From positions 1-51,598 of the forward strand of contig JAPUEK010000076.1 of the NCBI GenBank assembly GCA_027492585.1: a DNA stretch of 51,598 nt, given 5' to 3'. Source of the stretch: Paracoccaceae bacterium. Its GTDB lineage: Bacteria; Pseudomonadota; Alphaproteobacteria; Rhodobacterales; Rhodobacteraceae. The notes beneath the pieces were generated by a model. The model saw only the letters and a program-made list of their open reading frames with translations. It ran no database searches and was not told the DNA's origin. Below are positions 16,844 through 25,722 of this stretch, one piece after another. The position numbers were made by a program, and so were the translations under genes. Position 1 is the stretch's first letter. The number at the start of each line of letters is the position of its first letter.

Positions 16844-17602
16844 ATGCGCCTTGTCTGCCCGAACTGCGATGCTGAATATGAGGTGGACAGCTCGGTCATT
16901 CCCGATACGGGGCGCGATGTGCAATGCTCGAACTGCGGTCATGCCTGGTTCCAGCTTGCCCCGGAGGTCGAGGCGGAACTTGCGGCGGAAGAGGCCCTGT
17001 TCGAGGCCCCCCCGATTGCGGACCTGCCGCCACCCCCGGAAATCCCCGCCGAGCCCCCTGCCCGCCGCACCATCGACGATTCCGTTCTGGCCGTCCTGAA
17101 GGAGGAGGCGGAGCGGGAGACCGCGGCGCGACGCGCCGAGACGCCTCAGCCCATAGAGACGCAGACCGAGATGGGGCTGCAACCCGGTGTTGCGGCCATC
17201 GACCCGGCGGCGCGGCGCATCGCCATGATGAAGGGGGAAAACCCCGATGCCGCCCCGGCCCGCCCGCAGACCCGGCGCGAGATGCTGCCCGAAATCGAAG
17301 AGATCAACTCCACCCTGCGCGCCTCCTCAGAGCGGCGCGGCGGTGGCGCGGGCGCGGTGTCCGAAACCCTGCCCGCCCCCCGCCGTTCCGGCTTCCGCAA
17401 CGGCTTCGTGCTCGGCATCCTGCTCGGGGCTCTGGTGCTGCTGACCTATATCATGGCCCCGAAACTGTCCCAGCAATTTCCGGCCGCGGCTCCGACGCTC
17501 AAGGGCTTCGTCGGGCTGATCGACGCGGCACGGCTGCAAATGGACGGGCTGATGCGCGCGGCCATCGGCCTCCTGAAAGGGCAGGACAGCTCCGCCGGCT
17601 AA
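16844..17602 (+). CDS. MJ0042-type zinc-ribbon single-pass membrane protein
   Basis: 252 residues. MRLVCPNCDAEYEVDSSVIPDTGRDVQCSNCGHAWFQ is a two-CxxC zinc ribbon of the MJ0042 type. A long Pro/Glu/Ala-rich linker follows (residues about 40-185), then one transmembrane helix (NGFVLGILLGALVLLTYIMAP, about 186-206) and a short amphipathic C-terminus. Its constant position beside ftsE in related bacteria suggests an envelope role, but that is inference. A perfect AGGAGG lies at 16781-16786, too far from the ATG used here; an in-frame ATG at 16808 would add 12 residues. Its stop overlaps the end of the broken MarR gene. Confidence 0.85.
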   Translation: MRLVCPNCDAEYEVDSSVIPDTGRDVQCSNCGHAWFQLAPEVEAELAAEEALFEAPPIADLPPPPEIPAEPPARRTIDDSVLAVLKEEAERETAARRAETPQPIETQTEMGLQPGVAAIDPAARRIAMMKGENPDAAPARPQTRREMLPEIEEINSTLRASSERRGGGAGAVSETLPAPRRSGFRNGFVLGILLGALVLLTYIMAPKLSQQFPAAAPTLKGFVGLIDAARLQMDGLMRAAIGLLKGQDSSAG

Positions 17603-18072
17603 CGCAGCGGGCCGCACGCCCGCGCCATCGCCACGGCGCTTTTCGCGGTCCAGAGCCTCCTGAACCTTCGCATGTTCCCCGCGCCGGCGCGGTACAGCCA
17701 GCGCCACCGCAACCCGTCCTGCCCAGATCGGGACCGGGCGGCGGATACTGCTATCCTGCCCGTCGCCCCCCAGCCTCAGCAGCCCACGCGTCTCCGGCGT
17801 CCTGACCGCCGCAATCCTGGTCACCTGATCCATTGCGGGAAACTGCGCCAGTTCCCCCCGTCGCGGTTTCCAGCGACCACCGAGCGCCACCAGCATCGAA
17901 AGCTGCCCCGGTCGGGACCGGGCGGCGCGAAGAGCCTGTCGAACCGTCGCGCCAGACGCCAAGCCGCCCGCTGCGTTGCCAAGAAAAGACATTGATCGCG
18001 GATTTCCGGAACCATGTCGGTCGGCTTGGGATCGGAGGGTGCGACATCGGGTGTCAGACTTGATTTCTCCAT
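17599..18072 (-). pseudogene. MarR-family transcriptional regulator, frameshifted
   Basis: Two overlapping frames together spell one MarR protein of normal length. The first frame reads MEKSSLTPDVAPSDPKP then IRDQCLFLATQRAAWRLARRFDRLFAPPGP. After a one-base shift near 17912 the second reads PGQLSMLVALGGRWKPRRGELAQF, then RGLLRLGGDGQDSSIRRP. Near 17645 a second shift would give AVAMARACGPLR and a TAG at 17599-17601; without it the frame runs on antisense through the zinc-ribbon gene. So it is either a decayed gene or a region with base-call errors. It is divergent from the MFS transporter gene and would plausibly have controlled it. Confidence 0.75.
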
Positions 18073-18106
18073 GCTGTCTTGCCATCAAATCATCCCGGAG
18101 CAGGCA

Positions 18107-19357
18107 ATGTCCGCGCAAGATCCGGGGGGGGGCGAAATCATGGCCGAGCCATCCTATCGCTGGGTGATCGTGGCGGCGGGCGGTCTCATGGGCTGCGTGG
18201 CCATGGGGGCGCTGTTCTCGCTTCCGGTGCTGCTGACGCCGATGGCCGAGGCGACGGGCTGGTCGCGCACCGGGATTTCCGCGGCCATGACCCTTGCCTT
18301 TCTGGCCATGGCGGCAACCTCGATGATCTGGGGGGCGCTGTCGGACCGCTTCGGCGCAAGACCCGTGGTGCTGGCAGGCGCGGTGCTTTTTTCCGTCAGC
18401 CTCTGGCTCGCCGGACAGGCGCCTTCGCTGCTGACCTTCCAGCTCGGCTTCGGCCTTCTCGTCGGCGGGGCGGTTGCGGCCTTCTTCGCGCCGATGATGG
18501 CGACCGTCACCGGCTGGTTCACGACGCAGCGCAGCCTTGCCGTCTCGCTGGTGTCCGCCGGGATGGGCCTTGCCCCTGTCACCATGTCGCCGCTGGCCGC
18601 CCAACTGATCGCGGTGCATGACTGGCGGGCGGTGCTGTCGATCCTCGCCGGGATCGTCGCGGTGGTGACATTGCCTGCGGCCCTTCTCCTCCGTCCGCCA
18701 CCCGCACAGGACGAAGCGGCCGGACCGGCCCTGACCGACGCCCCCTCCTCCGCGATGACGGTACGGCAGGCGGTGACCTCTCCGCAGTTCCTCGTCCTCG
18801 TGCTCACCAATTTCTTCTGCTGCGCCACCCATTCCGGACCGATCTTCCACACGGTCAGCTATGCCGAAATCTGCGGGATCTCGGCGATTGCCGCCGTGTC
18901 GATCTATTCGGTGGAGGGGATCGCCGGCATGGGCGGGCGCATCGGCTTCGGCCTTCTGGGCGACCGCTTCGGGGCGAAGCGGGTGCTGGTCGCGGGGCTG
19001 CTGGCACAGGCCTTCGCGGCGCTCGGCTATTACTTCTCGCGCGGGCTTTATGAATTCTACCTCGTCGCGGCGATCTTCGGTTTCATCTATGCCGGGATCA
19101 TGCCGCTTTATTCGGTGCTCGTGCGCGAGAATTTCCCGATGAAGATGATGGGAACGATCATGGGCGGAACCGGCATGGCGGGAAGCCTCGGCATGGCGAC
19201 GGGGCCGGTGCTGGGCGGCTGGATCTTCGACCGGACCGGCAGCTATGGCGGGCTCTACATCACCTGTTTCGCGCTCGGTCTCGGGGCTTTCGCCATCGCC
19301 ATGACTTTCCGCCCCTTCCCGCGGCCACCAGAGGTCAGGCAGGCGCAGCCGGCCTGA
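18107..19357 (+). CDS. MFS transporter, oxalate/formate-antiporter-like
   Basis: 416 residues, 12 predicted membrane helices. LSDRFGARPVVLAG between helices 2 and 3 and LGDRFGAKRVLVAG between helices 8 and 9 are the two copies of MFS motif A. The pattern with a conserved YSVEGIAGMGGRIGFG segment suits the OFA/monocarboxylate branch; substrate unknown. GGAG 6 bases before the ATG at 18107 decides the start over an upstream in-frame ATG. It is divergent from the broken MarR-type gene, so it may now be constitutive. It converges with the DUF4175 gene, with no spacing to speak of. Confidence 0.82.
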   Translation: MSAQDPGGGEIMAEPSYRWVIVAAGGLMGCVAMGALFSLPVLLTPMAEATGWSRTGISAAMTLAFLAMAATSMIWGALSDRFGARPVVLAGAVLFSVSLWLAGQAPSLLTFQLGFGLLVGGAVAAFFAPMMATVTGWFTTQRSLAVSLVSAGMGLAPVTMSPLAAQLIAVHDWRAVLSILAGIVAVVTLPAALLLRPPPAQDEAAGPALTDAPSSAMTVRQAVTSPQFLVLVLTNFFCCATHSGPIFHTVSYAEICGISAIAAVSIYSVEGIAGMGGRIGFGLLGDRFGAKRVLVAGLLAQAFAALGYYFSRGLYEFYLVAAIFGFIYAGIMPLYSVLVRENFPMKMMGTIMGGTGMAGSLGMATGPVLGGWIFDRTGSYGGLYITCFALGLGAFAIAMTFRPFPRPPEVRQAQPA

Positions 19358-21847
19358 TCAGAAGAGATCGAGCAGCCGCTTGAGATAGTTCCGCTCCCCC
19401 TCCGGGCGGGATTGCTCGCCGGAGCGGCGGCGGATCTCATCCAGCAATTCCTCGGCGCGGCGATAGACATCCTTGCCTTGCAACAGGTTGCGGTCCGAGC
19501 CGATGCGGGCGCTTTCGCCCGCCTGCCGCCCCAGAGGGTCGCGCCCGGCGGGATCGTCGCGCCCGGCGTTCTCGCCCTGGGCCGAGCGGCCTTCCTGCCG
19601 GTTTTCCTGCGCCAGAGCCTCGCCGAACCGGCGGATGCCGTCGCGCAACGCCTCCATCGCCTCGGCCTGCCGGTCGAGCGCGCCGGACAGATCGCCCTCG
19701 CGCAGCGCGCGTTCGGCCTCTTCCATCGCCTCGCGGGAACGGTCGAGCGCGCGACGCCCCTCCTGCCCCGTGGGGTTGCCGGCGCCGGGCAGGCGCCCTT
19801 CGCGGTCGAGCCGCTCCAGCTCCCGGCGCAGATCCTGCTGGCGCTCGGCAAGGCTCTTGCCCTGCCCACCCGGCTGCTGGCCATCCTCGCCCTGCGGCGG
19901 GCCTTCCTGCCCCTCCTGCCCGTCCTGAAGATCGCGGAAGGCATCGTCCGACAGGCCCTGCTGGCCGCGCAACGTGTTGCCGAGATCGCGCATCGCCTGC
20001 TGGCCGGGACCGCCCTGGCCCTGACCCTGCCCTTCGCCCTGCGTGACCTGCATGTTCTCCATGAAATGCCGGAGCTGCTCCATCAGCTCTGCGGCTTCGG
20101 CGGTCTTGCCCTCTTCCATGAGCTGCTGGAGCTTGTCGAGCATCTGCTGCAACTGGTCCTGCGACATTTCCAGCCGCTGACCGTTCTCGCTCGATTGCTG
20201 CTCCTCCCCGCGCCGCTCGGCCTCCTGCGCGAGCTGCTTCAGATACTGGTTGAGCGCCTGCCGCATCTCATCCATCAACTGCTGCACCTCTTCGGGCGAG
20301 GCGCCGTTGCGGATCGCCTCATCCAGCCGGTCCTGCGCGCGCTGCAACCGTTCGAGCGCGGAGGTCAGATCACCCTCCTCCACCAGAAGGGCGATCTGCC
20401 ACAGCTCTTCGGCCACCTCGTCGCGGATGGCGGGGGTGAGATCGGTCTGCGCCTCCAGCCGCTTCATCGCCACGCGCAGGCGCAGATAGGCGCGCTCGTT
20501 GCGGATGAAGCCTTCGGGCTTGTAGGTGATGGCGCGCAGGATCTGCACGGTGCGCGCGGCATTGGCGCGGCTCCAGAGCAGATCGCGGCGCATCTCGATC
20601 AGGGCGGCGGCGAAGGGATCGAAGAAGCGCTTGCCCGGCAGGGTCAGGCGCAGAGGCTCCGCCTGCCCCATCTGGCCCGCGGCATCGCTGACCGCCAGAA
20701 CCATCTCCACCGGCAGGTTGGAGAGGACGGATTTCGACAGATCATCCTCCAGCACCGCCTTCACCGCCTTGCGGTCGCCGCGCATCGGCAGGGGCAGGTC
20801 GAGCACGACCGGCGCCACATCCTCCGGCGCGGTGGCAAGGCCGAAGCGGCGGTCCACGGCGGCAAGGTCGAGCGTGACCGTCACCTGCCCCTTCACCACG
20901 CCGTAATCGTCGCTGGCGGTGAAGCCCTGCTTGAAACGCCCGTCGCCGGTGCGCCCGATCTCGCCCTCGGCGGCGATGGTGGGCGGCGTATCGGCGATCA
21001 CCTCCACCTGCCAGTTGCGCCCGCCCGGCCCCTCGATCTCCAGCCGGCCGGAGCGGGTGGCAGTGAAATCCTGCGCGGCATCTGAGGCGGGGGGAACCTC
21101 GGTGCGGCCGGAGACGGTCTCCGACAGGATCAGGCTGCCCGGCTCCCCGTAAAAGCGCAACTGGATGCGGCTGCCGATGGGCAGGCTGAGCGCCTCGGCC
21201 GTCTGGTCGTTGAGATAGAGCGCCGGCTTGCCGGTATAGGCGGGCGGCTGCGCCCAGCCTTCCCAGGTCGGCCCGCCCGCCGCAACGGCCCCCGCCCCCG
21301 GCCCCATGCCGGCCACCGAGCCGACCCGCCAGAGCGAGCCGAAGATCAGCGCCATCACAAGGGCGGTCAGCGCCACATAGCGCAGGGCATAGGGATCGCG
21401 GGAGGAAAGCCGCAGATCCGGCTCCACCGCCCGCGCCCCGGCGGCCCGCGCCTCCATCCGCGCCCGATGCGCCGCCCAGACCGCGCGCGAGGCGGGATCA
21501 TCGGCCCCGATCGCCTGGGTATCGGCAAGGGCTGCAAGCGGTTGACCCGGCAGGCGCGCATCAAGCCGCACCATGGCCTCCGCCCGCGAAGGCCTGCGGA
21601 ACTGCCGCCAGCCCCGGACCCCGGCCCACAAGACGCCGAGAACGACCGCAACCGCCGCAGCCCAGAAGGGTTCCAGCGGCAGACGGTCCTGCACCCCGAA
21701 GGCCAGCGCCGCCAGCACGGTGATGAGAAGGCTCCAGAGCGGCCAGAAGGCACGGGCAAGCCGTTCGGCCCAAAGCCCCGCCAGCGTCAGCCGCAGCGGG
21801 GTTTCGATCCGTTTGAGGATATCCGTCTCGGGGGTCGTCTCAGCCAT
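19358..21847 (-). CDS. DUF4175 / TIGR02302-type membrane protein
   Basis: 829 residues. Two hydrophobic helices near residues 33-76 and a third near 157-176 (ALTALVMALIFGSLW) are followed by a large, probably periplasmic region. This has a beta-rich part up to about residue 420, then long Gln/Glu-rich coiled-coil segments (ALNQYLKQLAQEAERRGEEQ, DQLQQMLDKLQQLMEEGKT) and a Gly/Gln/Arg-rich low-complexity stretch. This matches the alphaproteobacterial TIGR02302 family of unknown function. It starts 15 bases after lysA with a GGAG ribosome-binding site, so it forms an operon with lysA. Confidence 0.82.
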   Translation of the reverse strand: MAETTPETDILKRIETPLRLTLAGLWAERLARAFWPLWSLLITVLAALAFGVQDRLPLEPFWAAAVAVVLGVLWAGVRGWRQFRRPSRAEAMVRLDARLPGQPLAALADTQAIGADDPASRAVWAAHRARMEARAAGARAVEPDLRLSSRDPYALRYVALTALVMALIFGSLWRVGSVAGMGPGAGAVAAGGPTWEGWAQPPAYTGKPALYLNDQTAEALSLPIGSRIQLRFYGEPGSLILSETVSGRTEVPPASDAAQDFTATRSGRLEIEGPGGRNWQVEVIADTPPTIAAEGEIGRTGDGRFKQGFTASDDYGVVKGQVTVTLDLAAVDRRFGLATAPEDVAPVVLDLPLPMRGDRKAVKAVLEDDLSKSVLSNLPVEMVLAVSDAAGQMGQAEPLRLTLPGKRFFDPFAAALIEMRRDLLWSRANAARTVQILRAITYKPEGFIRNERAYLRLRVAMKRLEAQTDLTPAIRDEVAEELWQIALLVEEGDLTSALERLQRAQDRLDEAIRNGASPEEVQQLMDEMRQALNQYLKQLAQEAERRGEEQQSSENGQRLEMSQDQLQQMLDKLQQLMEEGKTAEAAELMEQLRHFMENMQVTQGEGQGQGQGGPGQQAMRDLGNTLRGQQGLSDDAFRDLQDGQEGQEGPPQGEDGQQPGGQGKSLAERQQDLRRELERLDREGRLPGAGNPTGQEGRRALDRSREAMEEAERALREGDLSGALDRQAEAMEALRDGIRRFGEALAQENRQEGRSAQGENAGRDDPAGRDPLGRQAGESARIGSDRNLLQGKDVYRRAEELLDEIRRRSGEQSRPEGERNYLKRLLDLF

Positions 21848-21862
21848 CAGCCTCCGCCCGGA

Positions 21863-23128
21863 TCACAGCCACTCGGGAATGGTATCGCGCTTCAGCATCT
21901 CGTCAAAGGAGGGACGCGCGCGGATGACGGCGAAGTGATCCCCCCGCACCAGAACCTCCGGCACGAGGGGACGCGAATTGTATTCGCTGGCCATGACCGC
22001 GCCGTAGGCCCCGGCAGAGCGGAAGGCGACCAGATCGCCCTCGGCCAGCGGCGCCAGATCGCGCGCCCTGGCGAAGGTATCGCCGGTCTCGCAGACCGGG
22101 CCGACAACATCGTAAGGCTGCGGCGCGGCACCGGCAGGCGCCTCCACCACCGGCACGATGTCATGATGCGCGCCATACATCGACGGGCGCACCAGATCGT
22201 TCATCGCGGCATCGAGGATCAGGAAATCCCTCCCCTCGCCATTCTTCACATAGATGACGCCCGCGACGAGAAGCCCCGAATTGCCGGAGATGAGCCGCCC
22301 CGGCTCGATCTCGATCTCGCAGCCGAGATCGCCCACCGTCCGCTTGATCAGCGCGCCGTAATCCATCGGCAGGGGCGGCGCCTCGTTGGAGCGGGTATAG
22401 GGGATGCCCAGACCGCCGCCGAGGTCGAGCCGCGAGATCTCATGCCCCTCCGACCGCAGGCGGCGGGTCAGGCCGGCGACCTTGAGATAGGCCTGCTCGA
22501 AGGGTTCAAGCTCGGTCAGCTGGCTGCCGATATGCACGTCGATGCCGACGATGCGAAGACCGGGAAGGGCTGCCGCCTCGGCATAGACCTCCGAGGCGCG
22601 GGCGATCGGGATGCCGAACTTGTTGTCCTTCTTGCCGGTGGCGATCTTCTCATGGGTGCGGGCATCGACATCGGGGTTCACCCGCACGGTGATCGGCGCC
22701 TGAAGGCCGAGGGAAACCGCCACCTCCGACAGCGCCCGCATCTCCGGCTCGCTTTCCACGTTGAACTGCCGGATGCCGCCGGTCAGCGCCAGGCGCATCT
22801 CCTCGCGCGTCTTGCCGACGCCGGAAAAGACGATCCGCTCCCCCGGTACGCCGGCGGCCCTGGCCCGCAGATATTCCCCGCCCGAGACCACATCCATCCC
22901 GGCGCCAAGATTGCCCAGAAGCTTCAGCACCGCGAGATTGGACAGCGACTTGATCGCAAAGCAGACCTGATGCGGCAGAGGCGACAGCGCCTCGGTGAAG
23001 AGCCGGTAATGGCGCGTCAGGGTCGCCGCCGAATAGACGTAGAAGGGCGTCCCGACCGCCGCGGCGATCTCGGGGATCGCCACATCTTCCGCGTGAAGGA
23101 TGCCGTTGCGATAAAGGAAGTGATCCAT
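21863..23128 (-). CDS. lysA: Diaminopimelate decarboxylase
   Basis: Last step of lysine synthesis: meso-diaminopimelate to lysine plus CO2, PLP-dependent, cytosolic dimer. 421 residues. The PLP lysine is in CFAIKSLSNLAVL; HIGSQ, GGGLGIPY and EPGRLISGNSG bind the cofactor phosphate and substrate; VCETGDTFA contains the catalytic cysteine and GAYGAVMASEYN the family C-terminal motif. The ATG at 23128 is preceded by GAGGGAC; the longer frame upstream runs into a repeat. It lies in the same strand series as argH and two mini-lipoprotein genes. Confidence 0.96.
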   Translation of the reverse strand: MDHFLYRNGILHAEDVAIPEIAAAVGTPFYVYSAATLTRHYRLFTEALSPLPHQVCFAIKSLSNLAVLKLLGNLGAGMDVVSGGEYLRARAAGVPGERIVFSGVGKTREEMRLALTGGIRQFNVESEPEMRALSEVAVSLGLQAPITVRVNPDVDARTHEKIATGKKDNKFGIPIARASEVYAEAAALPGLRIVGIDVHIGSQLTELEPFEQAYLKVAGLTRRLRSEGHEISRLDLGGGLGIPYTRSNEAPPLPMDYGALIKRTVGDLGCEIEIEPGRLISGNSGLLVAGVIYVKNGEGRDFLILDAAMNDLVRPSMYGAHHDIVPVVEAPAGAAPQPYDVVGPVCETGDTFARARDLAPLAEGDLVAFRSAGAYGAVMASEYNSRPLVPEVLVRGDHFAVIRARPSFDEMLKRDTIPEWL

Positions 23129-23217
23129 GCTGTCCCTCGGGAATGACACCCCTGATCCTATAGGGAAATCAACGGCAAAGAGCCAGCACCTTCCCGCAGC
23201 GCCCGCTGCCGGCCGCG

Positions 23218-23293
23218 GAGCCTCCGGCGGGGATATTTGAGCCAGTATGAAAGGGCTTTCTTCTCTTTCCAAATATCCCCCGCGGAGCGTTCC
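23218..23293. repeat. AAATATCC modular repeat, head-to-head pair, module A (copies 3 and 4)
   Basis: Left copy reads GCCTCCGGCGGGGATATTT (minus orientation, core 23231-23238). Right copy has core AAATATCC at 23271-23278 and a diverged module (CCCGCGGAGC). Between them lies AGTATGAAAGGGCTTTCTTC. The whole can fold as one long imperfect hairpin. It lies between lysA and the mini-lipoprotein gene upstream of it. Confidence 0.85.
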
Positions 23294-23329
23294 GCAGAAG
23301 CCGGGGGCGCGCGGCCGGCAGGTCCGGCG

Positions 23330-23449
23330 CTATTTCACCACGACGCCGACCCGCGCCTCACCGGAGACCGTCACCCCCGGCTTTTCCGGCGGGGCATCGG
23401 CGCCGCAGGCGGCGAGGGCGAGCAGGCAGAGGACGGCGACAGGGCGCAT
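23330..23449 (-). CDS. Mini-lipoprotein, 39 aa
   Basis: Short gene between argH and lysA. The translation begins MRPVAVLCLLALAACGADAP: a lipoprotein signal with lipobox LAAC, cysteine at residue 15, leaving a mature peptide of about 25 residues (ending VTVSGEARVGVVVK). AGGAAT lies a few bases before the ATG. A second gene of the same design lies immediately upstream, and both end in Gly/Val-rich segments containing GVTV, suggesting they are related. Function unknown. Confidence 0.7.
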   Translation of the reverse strand: MRPVAVLCLLALAACGADAPPEKPGVTVSGEARVGVVVK

Positions 23450-23481
23450 GGGGGATTCCTTCGGTCGGGAAGTTCGGGGGA

Positions 23482-23634
23482 TCAGGGGGAAACCGCGACC
23501 GTGACGCCGCCCATCTGGCCCGAAAGGGACGGCGAAACCGCCACCCCGCCCGTGCCGAGGGTGACGCCGAGGCCGAGGGTCGGATCGGTGCAGGCGGGCA
23601 GCGCCAGAAGTGACAGCAGGGCAAGTCGCAGCAT
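23482..23634 (-). CDS. Mini-lipoprotein, 50 aa
   Basis: Begins MLRLALLSLLALPACTDPTL: lipoprotein signal with lipobox LPAC, cysteine at residue 15. The mature peptide is Gly/Val/Ser-rich (LGTGGVAVSPSLSGQMGG, then VTVAVSP). GGAGG lies 5 bases before the ATG. It starts 29 bases after argH and precedes the 39-aa lipoprotein gene, so argH, the two lipoproteins and perhaps lysA share a transcript. Too short for structure-based assignment; role unknown. Confidence 0.7.
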   Translation of the reverse strand: MLRLALLSLLALPACTDPTLGLGVTLGTGGVAVSPSLSGQMGGVTVAVSP

Positions 23635-23663
23635 GGGAGCCTCCGGGTTGCCGCAGCCTAGCC

Positions 23664-25064
23664 TCAGCCGAGGCGGGCCTTCCAGCGGGCGATCTGTTCC
23701 TTCACGCGCACCGGCGAGGTTCCGCCATAGGACATGCGGCTGCGGACGGAGTTTTCGACGCCAAGCACCGAATAGACTTCCTGATTGATGCCGGGATGCA
23801 CCGATTGCATCTCGGCAATGGTCAGGTCCGGCAGGTCGCAGCCCTTCTTCTCGGCCAGGGCCACCAGCGTTCCCGTCACATGATGGGCCTCGCGGAAGGG
23901 CAGGTTCAGCACCCGCACCAGCCAGTCGGCGAGATCGGTGGCCGTCGAGAAGCCCGACCCGGCGGAGGCCGCAAGCACCTCGCGGTTCGCCGCCATGTCG
24001 CCGACCATCCCGGTCATCGCCGCAAGGCCGAGCATCAGCGTGTCGGCGGCGTCGAAGACCTGCTCCTTGTCCTCCTGCATGTCCTTGGAATAGGTCAGCG
24101 GCAGGCCCTTCATGATGGTGAAGAGCGCCACCGTCGCCCCGAGCACCCGGCCGAGCTTGGCGCGCAGGAGTTCGGCTGCATCAGGGTTCTTCTTCTGCGG
24201 CATGATGCTGCTGCCGGTCGTCCATTTGTCCGACAGCCGCACGAAGCGGAACTGGGCGGAGGACCAGATCACCAGCTCTTCGGCAAAACGGGAAAGGTGC
24301 ATGGCGCAGATCGAGGAGGCCGAGAGGAATTCCAGCGCGAAATCCCGGTCCGAAACCGAATCGAGGCTGTTGGCCGTGGGCCGGTCGAAGCCGAGCGCAC
24401 GGGCCACGGCCTCGCGGTCGATGGGGAAGGAGGTTCCCGCCAGCGCCGCCGCCCCCAGCGGACATTCGTTCATCCGCGCCCGCGCATCGGCAAAGCGCGA
24501 GCGGTCGCGGGCGAACATCTCCACATAGGCGAGCATATGGTGGCCCCAGGTCACCGGCTGCGCGGTTTGCAGATGGGTGAAGCCGGGCATCACCCAATCG
24601 GCCCCCGCCTCCGCCTGTGCCAGAAACGCCTTGATCAGCGCCTCCAGCCCGGCAATGGCCGCATCGCACTGGTCGCGCACCCAGAGCCGGAAATCCACCG
24701 CCACCTGATCGTTGCGGCTGCGCGCGGTATGGAGCCGCCCCGCCGGTTCGCCGATGATCTCCTTCAGGCGGGCCTCCACGTTCATGTGGATGTCCTCAAG
24801 CTCCACCTTGAACGCGAAATTCCCCGCCTCGATCTCTGACAAGATCGTGAGCAGCCCTTCCCCGATCGCCTTGGCATCGCTATCCGTCAGGATGCCCGCC
24901 GCCGCCAGCATCGCGGCATGGGCGCGCGAGCCTGCGATGTCCTGGGCGTAAAGCCGCTTGTCGAAGCCGATCGAGGCGTTGATCGCCGTCATGATCGCGT
25001 CCGGCCCGGCGGCGAAACGCCCGCCCCACATGGCATTGGCGGCGGTCTTGGTGCTGTCGGTCAT
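23664..25064 (-). CDS. argH: Argininosuccinate lyase
   Basis: Final step of arginine synthesis: argininosuccinate to arginine and fumarate. 466 residues. The superfamily signature [12 protein letters not shown] is intact, as are MWGGRF near the N-terminus, [26 protein letters not shown] and [17 protein letters not shown]. The ATG at 25064 gives the family N-terminus; the frame extends upstream into tlpA on the other strand. Only 14 bases separate this start from the start of the divergent tlpA, so each promoter must overlap the other gene or its leader. Confidence 0.97.
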   Translation of the reverse strand: MTDSTKTAANAMWGGRFAAGPDAIMTAINASIGFDKRLYAQDIAGSRAHAAMLAAAGILTDSDAKAIGEGLLTILSEIEAGNFAFKVELEDIHMNVEARLKEIIGEPAGRLHTARSRNDQVAVDFRLWVRDQCDAAIAGLEALIKAFLAQAEAGADWVMPGFTHLQTAQPVTWGHHMLAYVEMFARDRSRFADARARMNECPLGAAALAGTSFPIDREAVARALGFDRPTANSLDSVSDRDFALEFLSASSICAMHLSRFAEELVIWSSAQFRFVRLSDKWTTGSSIMPQKKNPDAAELLRAKLGRVLGATVALFTIMKGLPLTYSKDMQEDKEQVFDAADTLMLGLAAMTGMVGDMAANREVLAASAGSGFSTATDLADWLVRVLNLPFREAHHVTGTLVALAEKKGCDLPDLTIAEMQSVHPGINQEVYSVLGVENSVRSRMSYGGTSPVRVKEQIARWKARLG

Positions 25065-25078
25065 GGAGAGGCCCTGAA

Positions 25079-25636
25079 ATGCTGCGGAAACTCGGTCTGG
25101 CGGTTCTTTATACGGCCTTCGCGCTTGGCGCAAATCCCGGCATGGCGGAGGTTCCGGCAGAGATTGCGCCGCTGCTGACCGGAGAGATGCAGAAGATGGT
25201 GCTGCTGGACGCGCCGAAGCCCCTTGCCGCGGCGGAACTGCTGACCGGCGACGAGGCTCCGGCCAGCCTTGACGCCTATCGCGGCAAGTGGGTGCTGCTG
25301 AACTTCTGGGCGACCTGGTGCGCGCCCTGCCGGACGGAGATGCCGTCTCTCGACCGGCTGCAGGCCCATATGCCCGATCTCGCGGTGGTGCCGGTGGCCA
25401 CCGGGCGCAATGCGCCCGAGGCCATCGCCCGCTTCTACAAGGAAGCCGGGGTGGTGAACCTGCCGGTGCTGCGCGATCCGAAGGCGGCGCTGTCGCGCTC
25501 TGCCGGGGTGCTCGGCCTGCCCGTGACGCTGATCCTCAACCCCGAGGGGGAGGAAGTCGGGCGGCTGATCGGCGGCGCGGAATGGGACAGCCCGGAGGCG
25601 CTCGCCCTGCTCGATGCGCTGATGCCGGCGGATTGA
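25079..25636 (+). CDS. tlpA: TlpA-type periplasmic thiol-disulfide reductase
   Basis: 185 residues. An N-terminal signal or anchor ([20 protein letters not shown]) is followed by a thioredoxin fold with active site [14 protein letters not shown] and the cis-proline LGLPVTLIL. TlpA proteins reduce cysteines of cytochrome oxidase assembly factors in the periplasm; this role is known in Bradyrhizobium and inferred here. The arrangement next to argH is, as I recall, also found there. It ends shortly before a module-B repeat. Confidence 0.88.
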   Translation: MLRKLGLAVLYTAFALGANPGMAEVPAEIAPLLTGEMQKMVLLDAPKPLAAAELLTGDEAPASLDAYRGKWVLLNFWATWCAPCRTEMPSLDRLQAHMPDLAVVPVATGRNAPEAIARFYKEAGVVNLPVLRDPKAALSRSAGVLGLPVTLILNPEGEEVGRLIGGAEWDSPEALALLDALMPAD

Positions 25637-25664
25637 GGGCCGGCAGACCTGCGCCTTGTTGCGG

Positions 25665-25722
25665 CCCTGGAGGGGTTTTGCACCCCTCCAGACCTCCCCG
25701 CAGGATATTTATGCACAGGGGA
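25665..25722 (-). repeat. AAATATCC modular repeat, module B (copy 5)
   Basis: CTGGAGGGGTTTTGCACCCC, then TCCAGACCTCCCCGCAGGATATTT and ATGCACAGGGGATGG. Core 25703-25710. Nearly identical in inverse orientation to 2892-2953. The stop codon of the DUF2087 gene (TAA) lies inside the repeat. Confidence 0.88.

Noticed and set aside
17327-17990. Long minus-strand frame continuing from the MarR remnant through the zinc-ribbon gene
   Set aside because: MarR-like character stops near 17650; beyond that it only mirrors the zinc-ribbon gene.
19412-21085. 557-aa open frame opposite the DUF4175 gene
   Set aside because: Leu/His-rich antisense frame caused by Gln/Glu-rich codons on the coding strand; no protein family recognised.
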